Made by a program: the position numbers and the translations under genes. A stretch of 64,000 bases of DNA. It comes from Massiliimicrobium timonense (GTDB lineage Bacteria; Bacillota_I; Bacilli_A; Erysipelotrichales; Coprobacillaceae). This document shows, piece by piece, positions 1-7,369 of this stretch. Positions within the stretch are counted from its first letter, which is position 1. Each line of letters opens with the position of its first letter. The notes below the pieces were generated by a model. That model ran no database searches, was not told the origin of the DNA, and was given only the letters and a program-made list of their open reading frames with translations. The stretch lies in NCBI RefSeq assembly GCF_002160865.1, contig NZ_NFLJ01000007.1:1-64000 (forward strand), given 5' to 3'.

Positions 1-35
1 TTTTTGTTAAACTATATGTAAAGGGGGGGAATATT

Positions 36-866
36 ATGCTTTGTGATTACCATGTACATACTGATTATAGTGATGATAGTACATATCTTATGGAAGATGT
101 TGTTAAAGATGGGATAAAGAAAGGGTTATCTGAAATATGTTTTACTGATCATGTTGATTATGGAATTAAATATGATTGGGATGATCCCAGAGCTTTTCAA
201 ACCAGAGATGGTATGTGTTTTGCGAATGTCAATTATCATGAATACGCTAAAGAAATTGCTGAATTAAAAGAAAAATATAAAAATCAAATCACATTGAAAA
301 TGGGACTGGAATTTGGTATTCAGACACATACAATTGAAAAATATCAAAAATTATTTCATGAATATCCTTTTGATTTTATTATTCTTTCTATTCATCAGGT
401 AGAAGATCAAGAATTTTGGACACAGGATTTTCAAAAAGGCAAAACACAGCTTGAATATAATATGCGCTATTATCAGGAAATGCTTGAGGTTGTAAAAACA
501 TATAAAGATTATAGTGTTTTAGGACACATGGATTTGATTACACGTTATGATTTAAATGGTGTTATTGATTTTGCTTATATTCAAGATATTGTCAAAGACA
601 TTTTAGAGATTGTTATCAAAGATGGTAAAGGCATTGAAATCAATACTTCATATCATCGTTATGGCTTAAAAGATATGACACCTTCTCGAGATATTTTAAA
701 ACTTTATAAGGAATTGGGTGGTCAAATCATTACAATCGGTAGTGATTCACATCAACCCGATCATCTCGGTGCTTATATTGAAGAAGCCAAAGAAGAACTT
801 AAAAAATTAGGATTTCAACATTATTGTACTTTTGATAAGATGCAACCTATATTTCATGAACTTTAA
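36..866 (+). CDS. PHP-domain phosphatase, histidinol-phosphatase (HisJ/HisK) type
   Basis: The 276-residue protein has the PHP metal-binding signatures in order: DYHVHTDYSDDS at the N-terminus (HxH), FTDHVDY near residue 40, GHMDLITRY near residue 165 and SDSHQPDHLG near residue 240. Length and motifs fit the histidinol-phosphatase branch of the PHP family, which hydrolyses histidinol phosphate using a multinuclear metal centre. No other his genes are nearby, so the substrate is uncertain and another phosphoester is possible. The start is set by a strong purine-rich Shine-Dalgarno sequence (AAGGGGGGAA) six bases before ATG. Its promoter would lie at or beyond the window edge. Confidence 0.82.
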   Translation: MLCDYHVHTDYSDDSTYLMEDVVKDGIKKGLSEICFTDHVDYGIKYDWDDPRAFQTRDGMCFANVNYHEYAKEIAELKEKYKNQITLKMGLEFGIQTHTIEKYQKLFHEYPFDFIILSIHQVEDQEFWTQDFQKGKTQLEYNMRYYQEMLEVVKTYKDYSVLGHMDLITRYDLNGVIDFAYIQDIVKDILEIVIKDGKGIEINTSYHRYGLKDMTPSRDILKLYKELGGQIITIGSDSHQPDHLGAYIEEAKEELKKLGFQHYCTFDKMQPIFHEL

Positions 867-892
867 AAGCTAACCCCAGGGTTAGCTTTTCA
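865..892. terminator. Bidirectional intrinsic terminator between convergent genes
   Basis: The inverted repeat AAAAGCTAACC / GGTTAGCTTTT closes a four-base loop. It begins inside the TAA stop of the PHP gene and lies five bases from the stop of the convergent gene, with A and T runs suitable for both directions. Confidence 0.85.
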
Positions 893-897
893 AATAA

Positions 898-1512
898 CTA
901 TTTGATATCAATTTTTAAATCTTTAAAGAAGGCTTCTGTTCCAATATCTACAAAAAATCCAACTGAACCTTTCAAATCTTTCCCATGTTTCATATCTTCT
1001 ACAACAAGAATCAGCTTATCATTGATATAAAATGAAGCATGTTCATCTTCAATAACTGCTTTTAATTGAATCCATTCATTCAAATCAATATCAGCAGGTG
1101 CTTCATATTGTGTAATCTGATGATTTCTAAAATATTCAAAAGTATATTTTGGATATGAAAAATACTGACATCCATGCGTTTTTCTCATAGGATCTTGACA
1201 TTGTTTACCATTTGTTGGTCGTACATAAAATGACTCAAATTGCTTGTCATCATCTGTAATACGATAAGCAATACCTATAAATCCTCTTGCGAAATCTGGT
1301 GCATCAGGTAATAGACGACTTAACATTTTCACTTCGATTGTTCCATTGTGAAATGAAAAATCTTTTAATTTTGCATAAGTATTTTCATCAAATTCCATGA
1401 TTTTTTCAACTTTGATAACTCTTAATACTTTTTCACCATCAAGTTCTACATTTTCAATATTTGTATGAACAGGTATAAAAGACTTTTTATTTAAATCCAT
1501 TTGTTTTTCCAT
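898..1512 (-). CDS. Concanavalin A-like (LamG/DUF1080-type) domain protein
   Basis: This 204-residue cytoplasmic protein has no signal peptide. Its sequence suggests a beta-sandwich of the ConA/DUF1080 type: a C-terminal stretch of the form LNEWIQLKAVIEDEHASFYI and a final GSVGFFVDIGTEAFFKDLKI, typical of laminin-G-like folds. The start at 1512 is preferred over an upstream ATG because GAGGAGAG stands eight bases before it. It is divergent from the HxlR regulator, with a dyad between them, so it is probably the regulator's target. Substrate and enzymatic activity are unknown; it could be only a binding domain. Confidence 0.6.
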   Translation of the reverse strand: MEKQMDLNKKSFIPVHTNIENVELDGEKVLRVIKVEKIMEFDENTYAKLKDFSFHNGTIEVKMLSRLLPDAPDFARGFIGIAYRITDDDKQFESFYVRPTNGKQCQDPMRKTHGCQYFSYPKYTFEYFRNHQITQYEAPADIDLNEWIQLKAVIEDEHASFYINDKLILVVEDMKHGKDLKGSVGFFVDIGTEAFFKDLKIDIK

Positions 1513-1558
1513 TGTTCTTCTCTCCTCTATCATAATATACTCCAAATTTGATAAATTT

Positions 1559-1589
1559 GTAAGTAGGCACTTTTTTGTGCTATAGTTAC
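1559..1589. promoter_or_regulatory. Candidate HxlR operator (imperfect dyad)
   Basis: GTAAGTAGGCAC (1559-1570) and GTGCTATAGTTAC (1577-1589) are inverted repeats, differing by one insertion and one or two bases, around a T6 spacer. The dyad lies between the divergent ConA-like and HxlR genes, just upstream of the likely promoter of the minus-strand gene. Assignment to HxlR is by position. Confidence 0.5.
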
Positions 1590-1627
1590 CAAAAAGTAGG
1601 AATTATAAAAAAAATTGATTTTATGAT

Positions 1628-1657
1628 TTGCATCATGATATGCTTATATCATATAAT
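1628..1657 (+). promoter_or_regulatory. Predicted promoter of the HxlR gene
   Basis: TTGCAT (1628-1633) and TATAAT (1652-1657) are separated by 18 bases. The spacer and flank carry repeated ATATCAT-like words that could also bind a regulator. Confidence 0.5.
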
Positions 1658-1715
1658 TCTTATATACATAACTTTTGGCATATATCATAAAAATTGACTA
1701 TAAGGAGTGTTTGAA

Positions 1716-2045
1716 ATGATCAAAAAAGAAAATTTACCTGAATGTCCTGTTGCGACAACTGTTCAACTTATAGGAAGTAAGTGGAAACTACTCATTTTAA
1801 GAGATTTGATGACTGAAAAAAAACGTTATAATGAACTAAGGAGATCATTAGATGGAATTTCTCAAAAAGTTTTAACTGCTACGCTTAAATCCATGGTAGA
1901 AGATGGTATCGTCATTAGAACGGCTTATCCTGAAGTACCACCAAGAGTTGAATATAGTTTAAGTGAAATAGGTGAATCGCTTCGTCCTATTATTGATATT
2001 ATGGGACAATGGGGAACATATTATAAAGAAACTTTGCAAGAATAA
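1716..2045 (+). CDS. HxlR-family winged-helix transcriptional regulator
   Basis: This 109-residue protein is a typical HxlR/DUF24 regulator: an N-terminal CPVATTVQLIGSKWKLLILR segment, the KRYNELRRSL and GISQKVLTATLKSM helices, and a PPRVEYSLSEIGESL wing. The single Cys near residue 9 is at the place where HxlR proteins such as HypR sense reactive electrophiles or disulfide stress, so redox control is plausible. ATG 1716 is chosen over GTG 1707 because AAGGAG ends eight bases upstream of it and would overlap the GTG. It probably controls the divergent ConA-like gene. Confidence 0.88.
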   Translation: MIKKENLPECPVATTVQLIGSKWKLLILRDLMTEKKRYNELRRSLDGISQKVLTATLKSMVEDGIVIRTAYPEVPPRVEYSLSEIGESLRPIIDIMGQWGTYYKETLQE

Positions 2046-2089
2046 AAGGAAAGTTCAAATGTTGAAAATAACATAAGAACTTTCCTTTT
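2044..2089. terminator. Bidirectional terminator between HxlR and TetR genes
   Basis: AAAAGGAAAGTTC (2044-2056) pairs perfectly with GAACTTTCCTTTT (2077-2089), a 13-bp stem with a 20-base loop. It abuts the HxlR stop and overlaps the TetR stop codon. Confidence 0.85.
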
Positions 2090-2594
2090 ATATATGAGAT
2101 TTATCTGTTTTTTGTGCTTCCATAAAAGCATAAATATCATCCGGACTTTCTTGCATGCCTCGTGCAATCCACTCTTTAATCCAGCCATAAATGCCATAAG
2201 TCATATAAGCGACTGCATAGGCTTCTGGATTAGATAATTGATTATCTTGAATCATTAATTTTTTTAAAGTATTTCTAAATAAATAAAATAAATCTTTTTG
2301 ATAAAGTAAAATATAAAAATCTTTATAAGCTACCAAATGTTCAAATAAAGTTTTCATAATCAATTCAAAGGGCATCTGATCTTGAAGTTTCCATTCTTTG
2401 ATAATTTTGTCAAGATATTGTTTTAAAATATCTTCTTTATCTTTATAGTTACGATAAAAAGAAACTCTCCCAACTTGAGCTTTTTCAGTAATTTCACTAA
2501 TCTTTATATCCTTTAAATTTTTTGTATTTAAAAGTTCTAATAATGCTTTTGTCATTGCCACTTTGACATATTGATTTCTTTCATCATTATCCAT
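2088..2594 (-). CDS. TetR/AcrR-family transcriptional regulator
   Basis: This 168-residue protein has an N-terminal TetR DNA-binding domain: the segment KDIKISEITEKAQVGRVSFY followed by RNYKDKEDIL, where Y-R-N-Y-K-D-K is the family hallmark at the end of the recognition helix. A helical C-terminal ligand domain follows (FELIMKTLFEHLVAYKDFYI region). ATG 2594 is preferred, with AAAGGAGG upstream at a rather long spacing; the open frame continues to 2654 without a ribosome binding site. It is divergent from a small-membrane-protein/esterase operon, and tandem repeats in the divergent promoter are likely its operators. The ligand is unknown. Confidence 0.87.
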   Translation of the reverse strand: MDNDERNQYVKVAMTKALLELLNTKNLKDIKISEITEKAQVGRVSFYRNYKDKEDILKQYLDKIIKEWKLQDQMPFELIMKTLFEHLVAYKDFYILLYQKDLFYLFRNTLKKLMIQDNQLSNPEAYAVAYMTYGIYGWIKEWIARGMQESPDDIYAFMEAQKTDKSHI

Positions 2595-2657
2595 GATGTA
2601 ACACAATCCTCCTTTTCGTATCATTTTTTTAAATAACTTGAATAAGCCAACCAACCA

Positions 2658-2696
2658 TGATACACTTGTTTCATCCGATGATACATATGTTTCATC
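2658..2696. promoter_or_regulatory. Tandem 18-bp repeats, candidate TetR operators
   Basis: TGATACACTTGTTTCATC (2658-2675) and TGATACATATGTTTCATC (2679-2696) match at 16 of 18 positions and start 21 bp apart, two helical turns. Each copy is a partial palindrome (GATACA / TGTTTC-like arms). They sit between the TetR gene and the divergent operon and overlap the predicted -10 of the TetR gene. Confidence 0.65.
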
Positions 2697-2709
2697 AGAA
2701 TTTTAACAA
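2682..2709 (-). promoter_or_regulatory. Candidate promoter of the TetR gene
   Basis: On the minus strand TTGTTA (2709-2704) and TATGTA (2687-2682) are 16 bases apart. The second 18-bp repeat covers the spacer and -10, which would give autorepression. The hexamers are imperfect. Confidence 0.35.
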
Positions 2710-2751
2710 AATACAAACGATCTTGTCAAGATAGAAACGAAAGGAGAACAT

Positions 2752-2886
2752 ATGACTTTAACAAAAACACGTATAATGATTCTTTTGATTATTGCTATTA
2801 TGGCTTTTGTATTAGGAAGATTAGCATTGAGAACTATTTTAAACTTACTTTTAGGTGGTACATTATTTGGAGGAAACTTTTTATGA
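2752..2886 (+). CDS. Small 44-residue membrane peptide
   Basis: ATG at 2752 follows AAGGAG by five bases and opens a 44-codon frame ending TGA at 2884-2886. The peptide starts MTLTKTRIMILLIIAIMAFV, carries one strongly hydrophobic segment (about residues 8-20), then a basic LGRLALR stretch and a Gly-rich hydrophobic tail. It has no recognisable family. The stop region overlaps an in-frame ATG of the following esterase gene (ATGA), indicating translational coupling. It is first in the operon controlled by the divergent TetR. The strong ribosome binding site and the coupling argue that it is real. Confidence 0.6.
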   Translation: MTLTKTRIMILLIIAIMAFVLGRLALRTILNLLLGGTLFGGNFL

Positions 2887-2909
2887 GTTTAAAAAAGGGA
2901 GGCCGCAAA

Positions 2910-3878
2910 ATGTTTATATTTATATGCATAATGACATTTGTCGTTTGTTTTTTACTAGGAATAGGTTCAAAAGTTGTGTTAAAACCTTCATGGGCCAAAA
3001 ATTATGAAGTGAAAATGACACCAGAAGTTGGAACATTGTATACTGATTTATCTTATGGCGAAAAAGAATCAAACCGATTTGATATGTATTTACCTCATGA
3101 TCAGACAAAAAAACATTATGGATTGGTTGTTTATCTCCATGCTGGAGGGTTTACCTCTGGAGACAAATCAGGAGATAAAGATATATTATCATGGCTTTGT
3201 TCCAAAGGATATGTTGCTGTTGGGATTAATTATACACTTTTTAATGAAGACAATCCTGATGCCAATGTCTATACACAATCTCTAGAAATCAAAGACGCTA
3301 TTCCTCACATTATTGAACAAGCCAAACAATATGGTTATTCTATTGACAAAATGGCCATTGCCGGAGGATCAGCAGGACATACTCTTGCGATGATTTATGC
3401 CTATCGTGATGCCAAAACATCCCCTATACCCGTTCAGTTACTCTTTGGTGCTGTAGGTCCATCTAGCTTTTATGTTGAAGATTGGGATAATTATGGCTTT
3501 AATCAAAATACAGATAAAGCCAGACAAGGAGCAGCAGAGTTATTCAGTGTTATGTCTGGAACACAGATTACATCTGAAATGATTCAAGATCAGACCTACC
3601 TTGAAAAAGTCAAACATATATCAGCTCTCATGTGGATTAACGATGAGACTGTGCCAAGTATTGTTGCTTATGGAAAATATGATAAAGTTCAACCCTTTAA
3701 AGGTTCCCAACGTTTATTAAAAGCCTATCAAAAGCATCATGTTGATTATCAATATTTTGTAGCTGAACACTCTGGACATGGCTTGCAAAATGACAATAAA
3801 ATCTATCATCAATATATGCAAACAGTAGAAGCCTATTTAGAAAAATATATGCCTGTAAAGGAGTCAACAAATAAATGA
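2910..3878 (+). CDS. Membrane-anchored alpha/beta hydrolase (carboxylesterase type)
   Basis: This 322-residue protein begins with a hydrophobic signal-anchor (MFIFICIMTFVVCFLLGIGS), so the hydrolase domain should be outside the cytoplasm. Catalytic features are the oxyanion-hole HAGGF near residue 80, the nucleophile elbow AGGSAG near residue 152, an Asp in YGKYDKVQPF near residue 258 and the His in AEHSGHGL near residue 295. This is the hormone-sensitive-lipase/steryl-acetyl-hydrolase arrangement. ATG 2910 has GGGAGG seven bases upstream; an alternative in-frame ATG at 2883 overlaps the stop of the small peptide and also has a nearby GGAGG. The natural ester substrate is unknown. Confidence 0.8.
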   Translation: MFIFICIMTFVVCFLLGIGSKVVLKPSWAKNYEVKMTPEVGTLYTDLSYGEKESNRFDMYLPHDQTKKHYGLVVYLHAGGFTSGDKSGDKDILSWLCSKGYVAVGINYTLFNEDNPDANVYTQSLEIKDAIPHIIEQAKQYGYSIDKMAIAGGSAGHTLAMIYAYRDAKTSPIPVQLLFGAVGPSSFYVEDWDNYGFNQNTDKARQGAAELFSVMSGTQITSEMIQDQTYLEKVKHISALMWINDETVPSIVAYGKYDKVQPFKGSQRLLKAYQKHHVDYQYFVAEHSGHGLQNDNKIYHQYMQTVEAYLEKYMPVKESTNK

Positions 3879-4792
3879 TGAAAAATATAATAAAAATAAT
3901 AGCTATAATTCTTTTGATTTTGATATTGCTTGTTGGTGGCTTACTTTTATTCATATCCACAATTCCATCTGTTCCAACTCATTATACAAGGATTATTAAA
4001 ACAGGTGGCTTAATAGAAGCTAAATATCTTCAATTCGGTCCCAATCATGTCACATATCAAAAAGAAAAAGGAACTGAACTTACAAAATATTTTCATATCT
4101 ATTATCCTCAAGAGTTAGAAAAGACACAAAAACAATATCCTGTTGTGGTTATATTAAATGGGACAGGTATTTTACCTAAAAAATATCCTGCTTTATTTCA
4201 GCATTTGGCCTCATGGGGATTTATTGTCATTGGCAATGATGATCCAAGCACCGGATTTGGTTTATCAGCTGATGAAACAATTGACTACTTAATAAAAATC
4301 AATGATGATCAAAATCATATTCTCTACCATCATATTGATTTCAAACACATTGGCATAACAGGTCATTCTCAAGGTGGTGCAGGTGTATTAACTGCTGTAT
4401 CTCATACAAAACATCAAAATATTTATAAAACAGCCGTTACTTTATCACCTACCCATGAAAAAATGGCTCATGATTTTGGATGGTCCTATGATCTCACCCA
4501 AATTTCTATTCCCCTATTCATGATTGCAGGAACAAAAGGTGATTTTGAAACCAAAGCTGTCATTCCTTTAGAAGCCATGATAGAAATGTATAATAAAGTT
4601 CCTTCATCAAAAGTGATGATGCGAAGAAAAGATACTGATCATGGAGGAATGTTATATTCAACAGATGGATATGTGACAGCATGGTTGATGTGGCAATTAC
4701 AAGATGATATTTATGCTAGTCATGCCTTTTTAGATGACAATGCTGAAATATATCATAATAATTTATATCAAGATGTTCAAATGAATGAATAA
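3875..4792 (+). CDS. Membrane-anchored alpha/beta hydrolase (lipase/cutinase-like)
   Basis: This 305-residue protein has an N-terminal membrane anchor (about residues 4-26, IIKIIAIILLILILLVGGLL). The hydrolase domain carries PVVVILNGTG at about residue 90, the nucleophile elbow GHSQGG near residue 167, an acid region at AGTKGDFETK and the catalytic His in DTDHGGM near residue 252. The arrangement resembles the chlorophyllase/PET-hydrolase-like branch. Its ATG overlaps the stop of the upstream esterase gene (ATGA), so the two are coupled. Two exported ester hydrolases under one TetR suggest response to, and removal of, a specific ester or acylated compound. Confidence 0.8.
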   Translation: MMKNIIKIIAIILLILILLVGGLLLFISTIPSVPTHYTRIIKTGGLIEAKYLQFGPNHVTYQKEKGTELTKYFHIYYPQELEKTQKQYPVVVILNGTGILPKKYPALFQHLASWGFIVIGNDDPSTGFGLSADETIDYLIKINDDQNHILYHHIDFKHIGITGHSQGGAGVLTAVSHTKHQNIYKTAVTLSPTHEKMAHDFGWSYDLTQISIPLFMIAGTKGDFETKAVIPLEAMIEMYNKVPSSKVMMRRKDTDHGGMLYSTDGYVTAWLMWQLQDDIYASHAFLDDNAEIYHNNLYQDVQMNE

Positions 4793-4804
4793 CTTATTGA
4801 TTAG

Positions 4805-4856
4805 AAAAAGAGATTTCTTTTATAACATACAAACTATGTTTTAGAAATCTCTTTTT
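4805..4856. terminator. Bidirectional terminator of the esterase operon and GNAT gene
   Basis: AAAAAGAGATTTCT (4805-4818) pairs with AGAAATCTCTTTTT (4843-4856). The minus-strand acetyltransferase stop codon (4834-4836) lies in the loop, so its last codons form one stem arm. Confidence 0.88.
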
Positions 4857-5298
4857 CAATTCTTTGCATATATAATAAAGGATAAGGTTCTCCCTGTTCA
4901 TCTAACTCTGTACGTTTATAAACTTCAAATCCCATATGTTCATAAAAACCTTTGGCTAGTGGATTTTGCTCATTTACTGCAAGTTTATTAACTGCATAAT
5001 GATCAATCCCATATTGTAGTAACTCTTTACCCATTCCTTGTCCTCTATACTCATCACCAATAAATAACATTTCCAGCATATGATCAGCAATCCCCATAAA
5101 ACCTGTTGGTGTTTTATCTTCTTTTTGAGATACAAGTAATATAGAAATATTTTTTAATGCTTCTGGGACATATTGTTTAATTTGATTAATCTCATCATTG
5201 GATAAAAATAAATGTGTTGCTCTTACAGAACTTTCCCATACCTTCAATAAATCTTGTGTTAATCTTTCATCTCGTTGTTTAACTTCTATAATACCCAT
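4834..5298 (-). CDS. GNAT-family N-acetyltransferase
   Basis: This 154-residue protein has the GNAT fold: beta-4 IADHMLEMLFIGDEYRGQGM leading into the acetyl-CoA pyrophosphate loop RGQGMGKELL near residues 86-95, then the motif NPLAKGFYEHMGFEV near residue 120 and a final LLYMQRI. The combination resembles the YjaB-like branch of small acetyltransferases. The acyl acceptor cannot be told. AAAGGA lies six bases upstream of the chosen ATG. It is a single-gene unit ending in the shared terminator. Confidence 0.85.
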   Translation of the reverse strand: MGIIEVKQRDERLTQDLLKVWESSVRATHLFLSNDEINQIKQYVPEALKNISILLVSQKEDKTPTGFMGIADHMLEMLFIGDEYRGQGMGKELLQYGIDHYAVNKLAVNEQNPLAKGFYEHMGFEVYKRTELDEQGEPYPLLYMQRIEKEISKT

Positions 5299-5316
5299 TT
5301 TTATGTCCTTTCTTTA

Positions 5317-5560
5317 TTAATCAAATTGTGTCTGCCAATTGGAATCATGAAATGCTTGAAAACACATTTCAATCTGTTCTTTTGTTGTTTTTTCATGAGC
5401 TTAAAGATGATGGTAAATCATCTCTATCAAAATATTGTATTTCCGTTGTTTCAATATTATCTATAAACTGACCACTTAACAAATGACACAAAACAAAGAT
5501 TTTACAAATGCTATAGGCATAGACAGGTTGATTATGTTGATTACGATCTTGGACAGCAAT
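5317..5560 (-). pseudogene. Nudix hydrolase C-terminal remnant, frameshifted
   Basis: Reading the minus strand from about 5560, one frame gives AVQDRNQHNQPVYAYSICKI followed by FVLCHLLSGQFIDNIETTEI and QYFDRDDLPSSLS, then a TGA. Shifting frame by one base at about 5395-5401 continues with HEKTTKEQIEMCFQAFHDSN, WQTQFD and TAA at 5317. The joined text matches the part of YjhB/ADP-ribose-pyrophosphatase-like Nudix proteins after the Nudix box, ending in the usual NW-x-TQFD-like tail. The N-terminal domain and Nudix box are missing, so this is a truncated, frameshifted remnant. Confidence 0.68.
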
Positions 5561-5565
5561 TCATT

Positions 5566-6035
5566 TTATAACCATAATCTTCTCAATAATCCCCCATCAT
5601 CATCTGAAAAAATGTCATCATTTTTTACAACATCATCATTTATAACAACATCTATATCACTAAAGCCATAATATTCACTTAAATCCTGATCTGTTCCATT
5701 GGCAGCCAATCTATTTTGTGTAGCAAATGAAACAGGTCTATTCATCTTCTTCGCATTTTTTAAAATGATATCAACATCATATTTCTTTAGTGGATTTGAA
5801 AATATTGTTTTCTCTTTTGAAAAATAATAAGATCTATTATATGTCAAATAAGCATCAAATTCTATGTCTTGAAATTGAGGCACTTGCATTGGTTAGCGTC
5901 CTGTCGCAACACAAAGCTTGATTCCATTATTTTTTAACCTTTTCATTGTTTCTAATATCTTTTTAGATATTTTCTTTTTTGTCATATCTATTAATGTTCC
6001 ATCAATATCAAAGAATATGATTTTTTATTGTTTCA
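5566..6035 (-). pseudogene. Cof-type HAD phosphatase remnant with internal stop
   Basis: The minus strand reads KIIFFDIDGTLIDMTKKKIS, then KKILETMKRLKNNGIKLCVA, TGR, a TAA stop at 5893-5895, and in the same frame PMQVPQFQDIEFDAYLTYNR onward. FDIDGT is HAD motif I and the VATGR segment motif II of Cof/HAD-IIB phosphatases. The initiator ATG is lost, with a stop directly upstream. The C-terminal third, including the GDxxND motif, is replaced by unrelated sequence joining the Nudix remnant. An apparent 107-residue frame at 5566-5889 is only the middle of this dead gene. Confidence 0.72.
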
Positions 6036-6389
6036 CCACCATTTCATTATGTTTTGTAAAATTATAACATATCAATTTCAAAAAACATAAAAAACAATGA
6101 ATATTTTAATCAAAATTACATTTTAGTAAACTCATAGATTTCATATGTAGATATTTTTCATGTAAAAATCATCTATCCATTGAATCACCAAATCCAAATA
6201 TCTTATTCCTCTTAAAATTATCACTTTTCAATTTCATCTATAAATCTTTTTATTTCTTTGTTTTCAAAAGCCATCATAGTCTTGTAGAACAAAATGATTG
6301 AATTATAAAGTTCCTTAGTATTTTGAATGAATATCATAATATGTTTTTAAGCTTTTTACAATGCTCCTATGATAGAAACTTTTGAATAC
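6036..6389. other. Non-coding, degraded stretch between pseudogenes
   Basis: No open frame of useful length is present. On the minus strand short pieces can be read, such as NTKELYNSIILFYKTMMAFE followed by NKEIKRFIDEIEK and a stop (about 6225-6335), which could be the tail of the adjacent dead LysR gene. Between stops lies a weak FGFGDSMD (about 6170-6195) resembling a HAD motif. Neither is strong enough to call alone. I see no promoter or RNA structure here. Confidence 0.4.
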
Positions 6390-6607
6390 TAAATAATATA
6401 TTTTGCATCTTAATATAAAGATTGACCTGTTGGTGTTAATGTTAATCCTTTATATGTACGATGAAATAACAAGATTCCAATACGTTCCTCTAATGAATTG
6501 ATTTGCTTTATAACGGCATTCGTGGAAATATACAATTGTTCAAATACTTTAGAGAAACTTCCTGCATCAGCAACTTTAATAAAAGTATCTCATTGATGAT
6601 TATACAT
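6390..6607 (-). pseudogene. LysR-family regulator N-terminal remnant
   Basis: From ATG at 6607 the minus strand reads MYNHQ, TGA, DTFIKVADAGSFSKVFEQLY, ISTNAVIKQINSLEERIGIL, LFHRTYKGLTLTPTGQSLY, TAA, DAKYI. This is the LysR winged helix-turn-helix: F-x-K-V-A-D-A-G-S-F-S then a recognition helix ending NSLEERIG and the LFHRTxxGLTLTPxG wing. Two nonsense mutations interrupt it and the effector domain is absent or unrecognisable. It is a dead regulator next to other dead genes. Confidence 0.72.
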
Positions 6608-6622
6608 GCTTAATCATTCCTT

Positions 6623-7369
6623 TTATAACATATATTGAGATAGAAAATGATATAAGATATCATTCGTCATATGATTAATCTTTTCATCTTCTTTTAATTG
6701 CCAATAAGATTCATGTAAATCACATTCTCCACAAATATCTACCCCAATCACATTTTGGTGTTTAAAAATATCTTGAAGTATTTTTTCCAATGTCTTAATA
6801 GACATATTTCCTTGATCCCAATTCGTTCTTGCCCAGTAACGATCAAGAACATCTTTATCAATAGAAATATAAGCAGGTAATGTCAAATCTACTTTTTTGA
6901 TTTGTAAGTGAGCGACATCTTCTTCCTGTTCATTGACACTAATGTAAATCACTTTGGATGCTACATCATTATTTTCTATATTTTGTTGACTAGGGCCAAT
7001 AAGAATAAGCTGTTTTAAATAGGCATTTTCATGCAATAATTCTCCTGCCCAACTTCCACAGCTTGTTAAATCATGAATCATAGGTTGAAGCATATCGGTA
7101 TGATGATCAAACAAAACAAGGGAAAATGGCTTTTTGATTTTATCAACAAATACCTTTGTCATATAATGGTAATTTCCATTATCCAAAAAATGAATACCTT
7201 CAGGTCCATAATTATTTAAACGTCTTTGAATTTCTAACATAGCTTCATGACTACAATACATATCAGTCCCTTCAATATCACTTAAATCTATTCGTATAAG
7301 ATGATTAACATCATTTCCAATATTAGCAGGATATATATGTGAAAAATCTAATAATAAATTCTGTTCCAA
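6623..7369 (-). CDS. Arginase/ureohydrolase-fold metal-dependent protein
   Basis: This 248-residue protein keeps ureohydrolase metal ligands in order: a His in GNYHY (position of GG-D-H-S) near residue 67, the FDHHTD form of DxHxD near residue 88, SIDKDVLD for SxDxDxxD near residue 170, and an acidic DICGEC near residue 212. It therefore probably binds a binuclear Mn centre. It is shorter and more divergent than true arginases, agmatinases or formiminoglutamases, so the substrate is open. The start is TTG 7369, supported by GGGGTGA six bases upstream. It stands alone between two pseudogene regions yet is intact. Confidence 0.7.
   Translation of the reverse strand: MEQNLLLDFSHIYPANIGNDVNHLIRIDLSDIEGTDMYCSHEAMLEIQRRLNNYGPEGIHFLDNGNYHYMTKVFVDKIKKPFSLVLFDHHTDMLQPMIHDLTSCGSWAGELLHENAYLKQLILIGPSQQNIENNDVASKVIYISVNEQEEDVAHLQIKKVDLTLPAYISIDKDVLDRYWARTNWDQGNMSIKTLEKILQDIFKHQNVIGVDICGECDLHESYWQLKEDEKINHMTNDILYHFLSQYML

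Noticed and set aside
3697-3960. 87-residue minus-strand frame with hydrophobic centre
   Set aside because: It is the complement of the junction of two well-supported hydrolase genes; the hydrophobic stretch mirrors the AT-rich signal anchor codons.
5275-5671. Two plus-strand frames of about 62 residues
   Set aside because: They run antisense to the Nudix and HAD remnants and have no family features.
6165-6200. FGFGDSMD-like peptide on the minus strand, possible second HAD fragment
   Set aside because: Too short and lacking flanking HAD motifs; may be chance in a decayed region.
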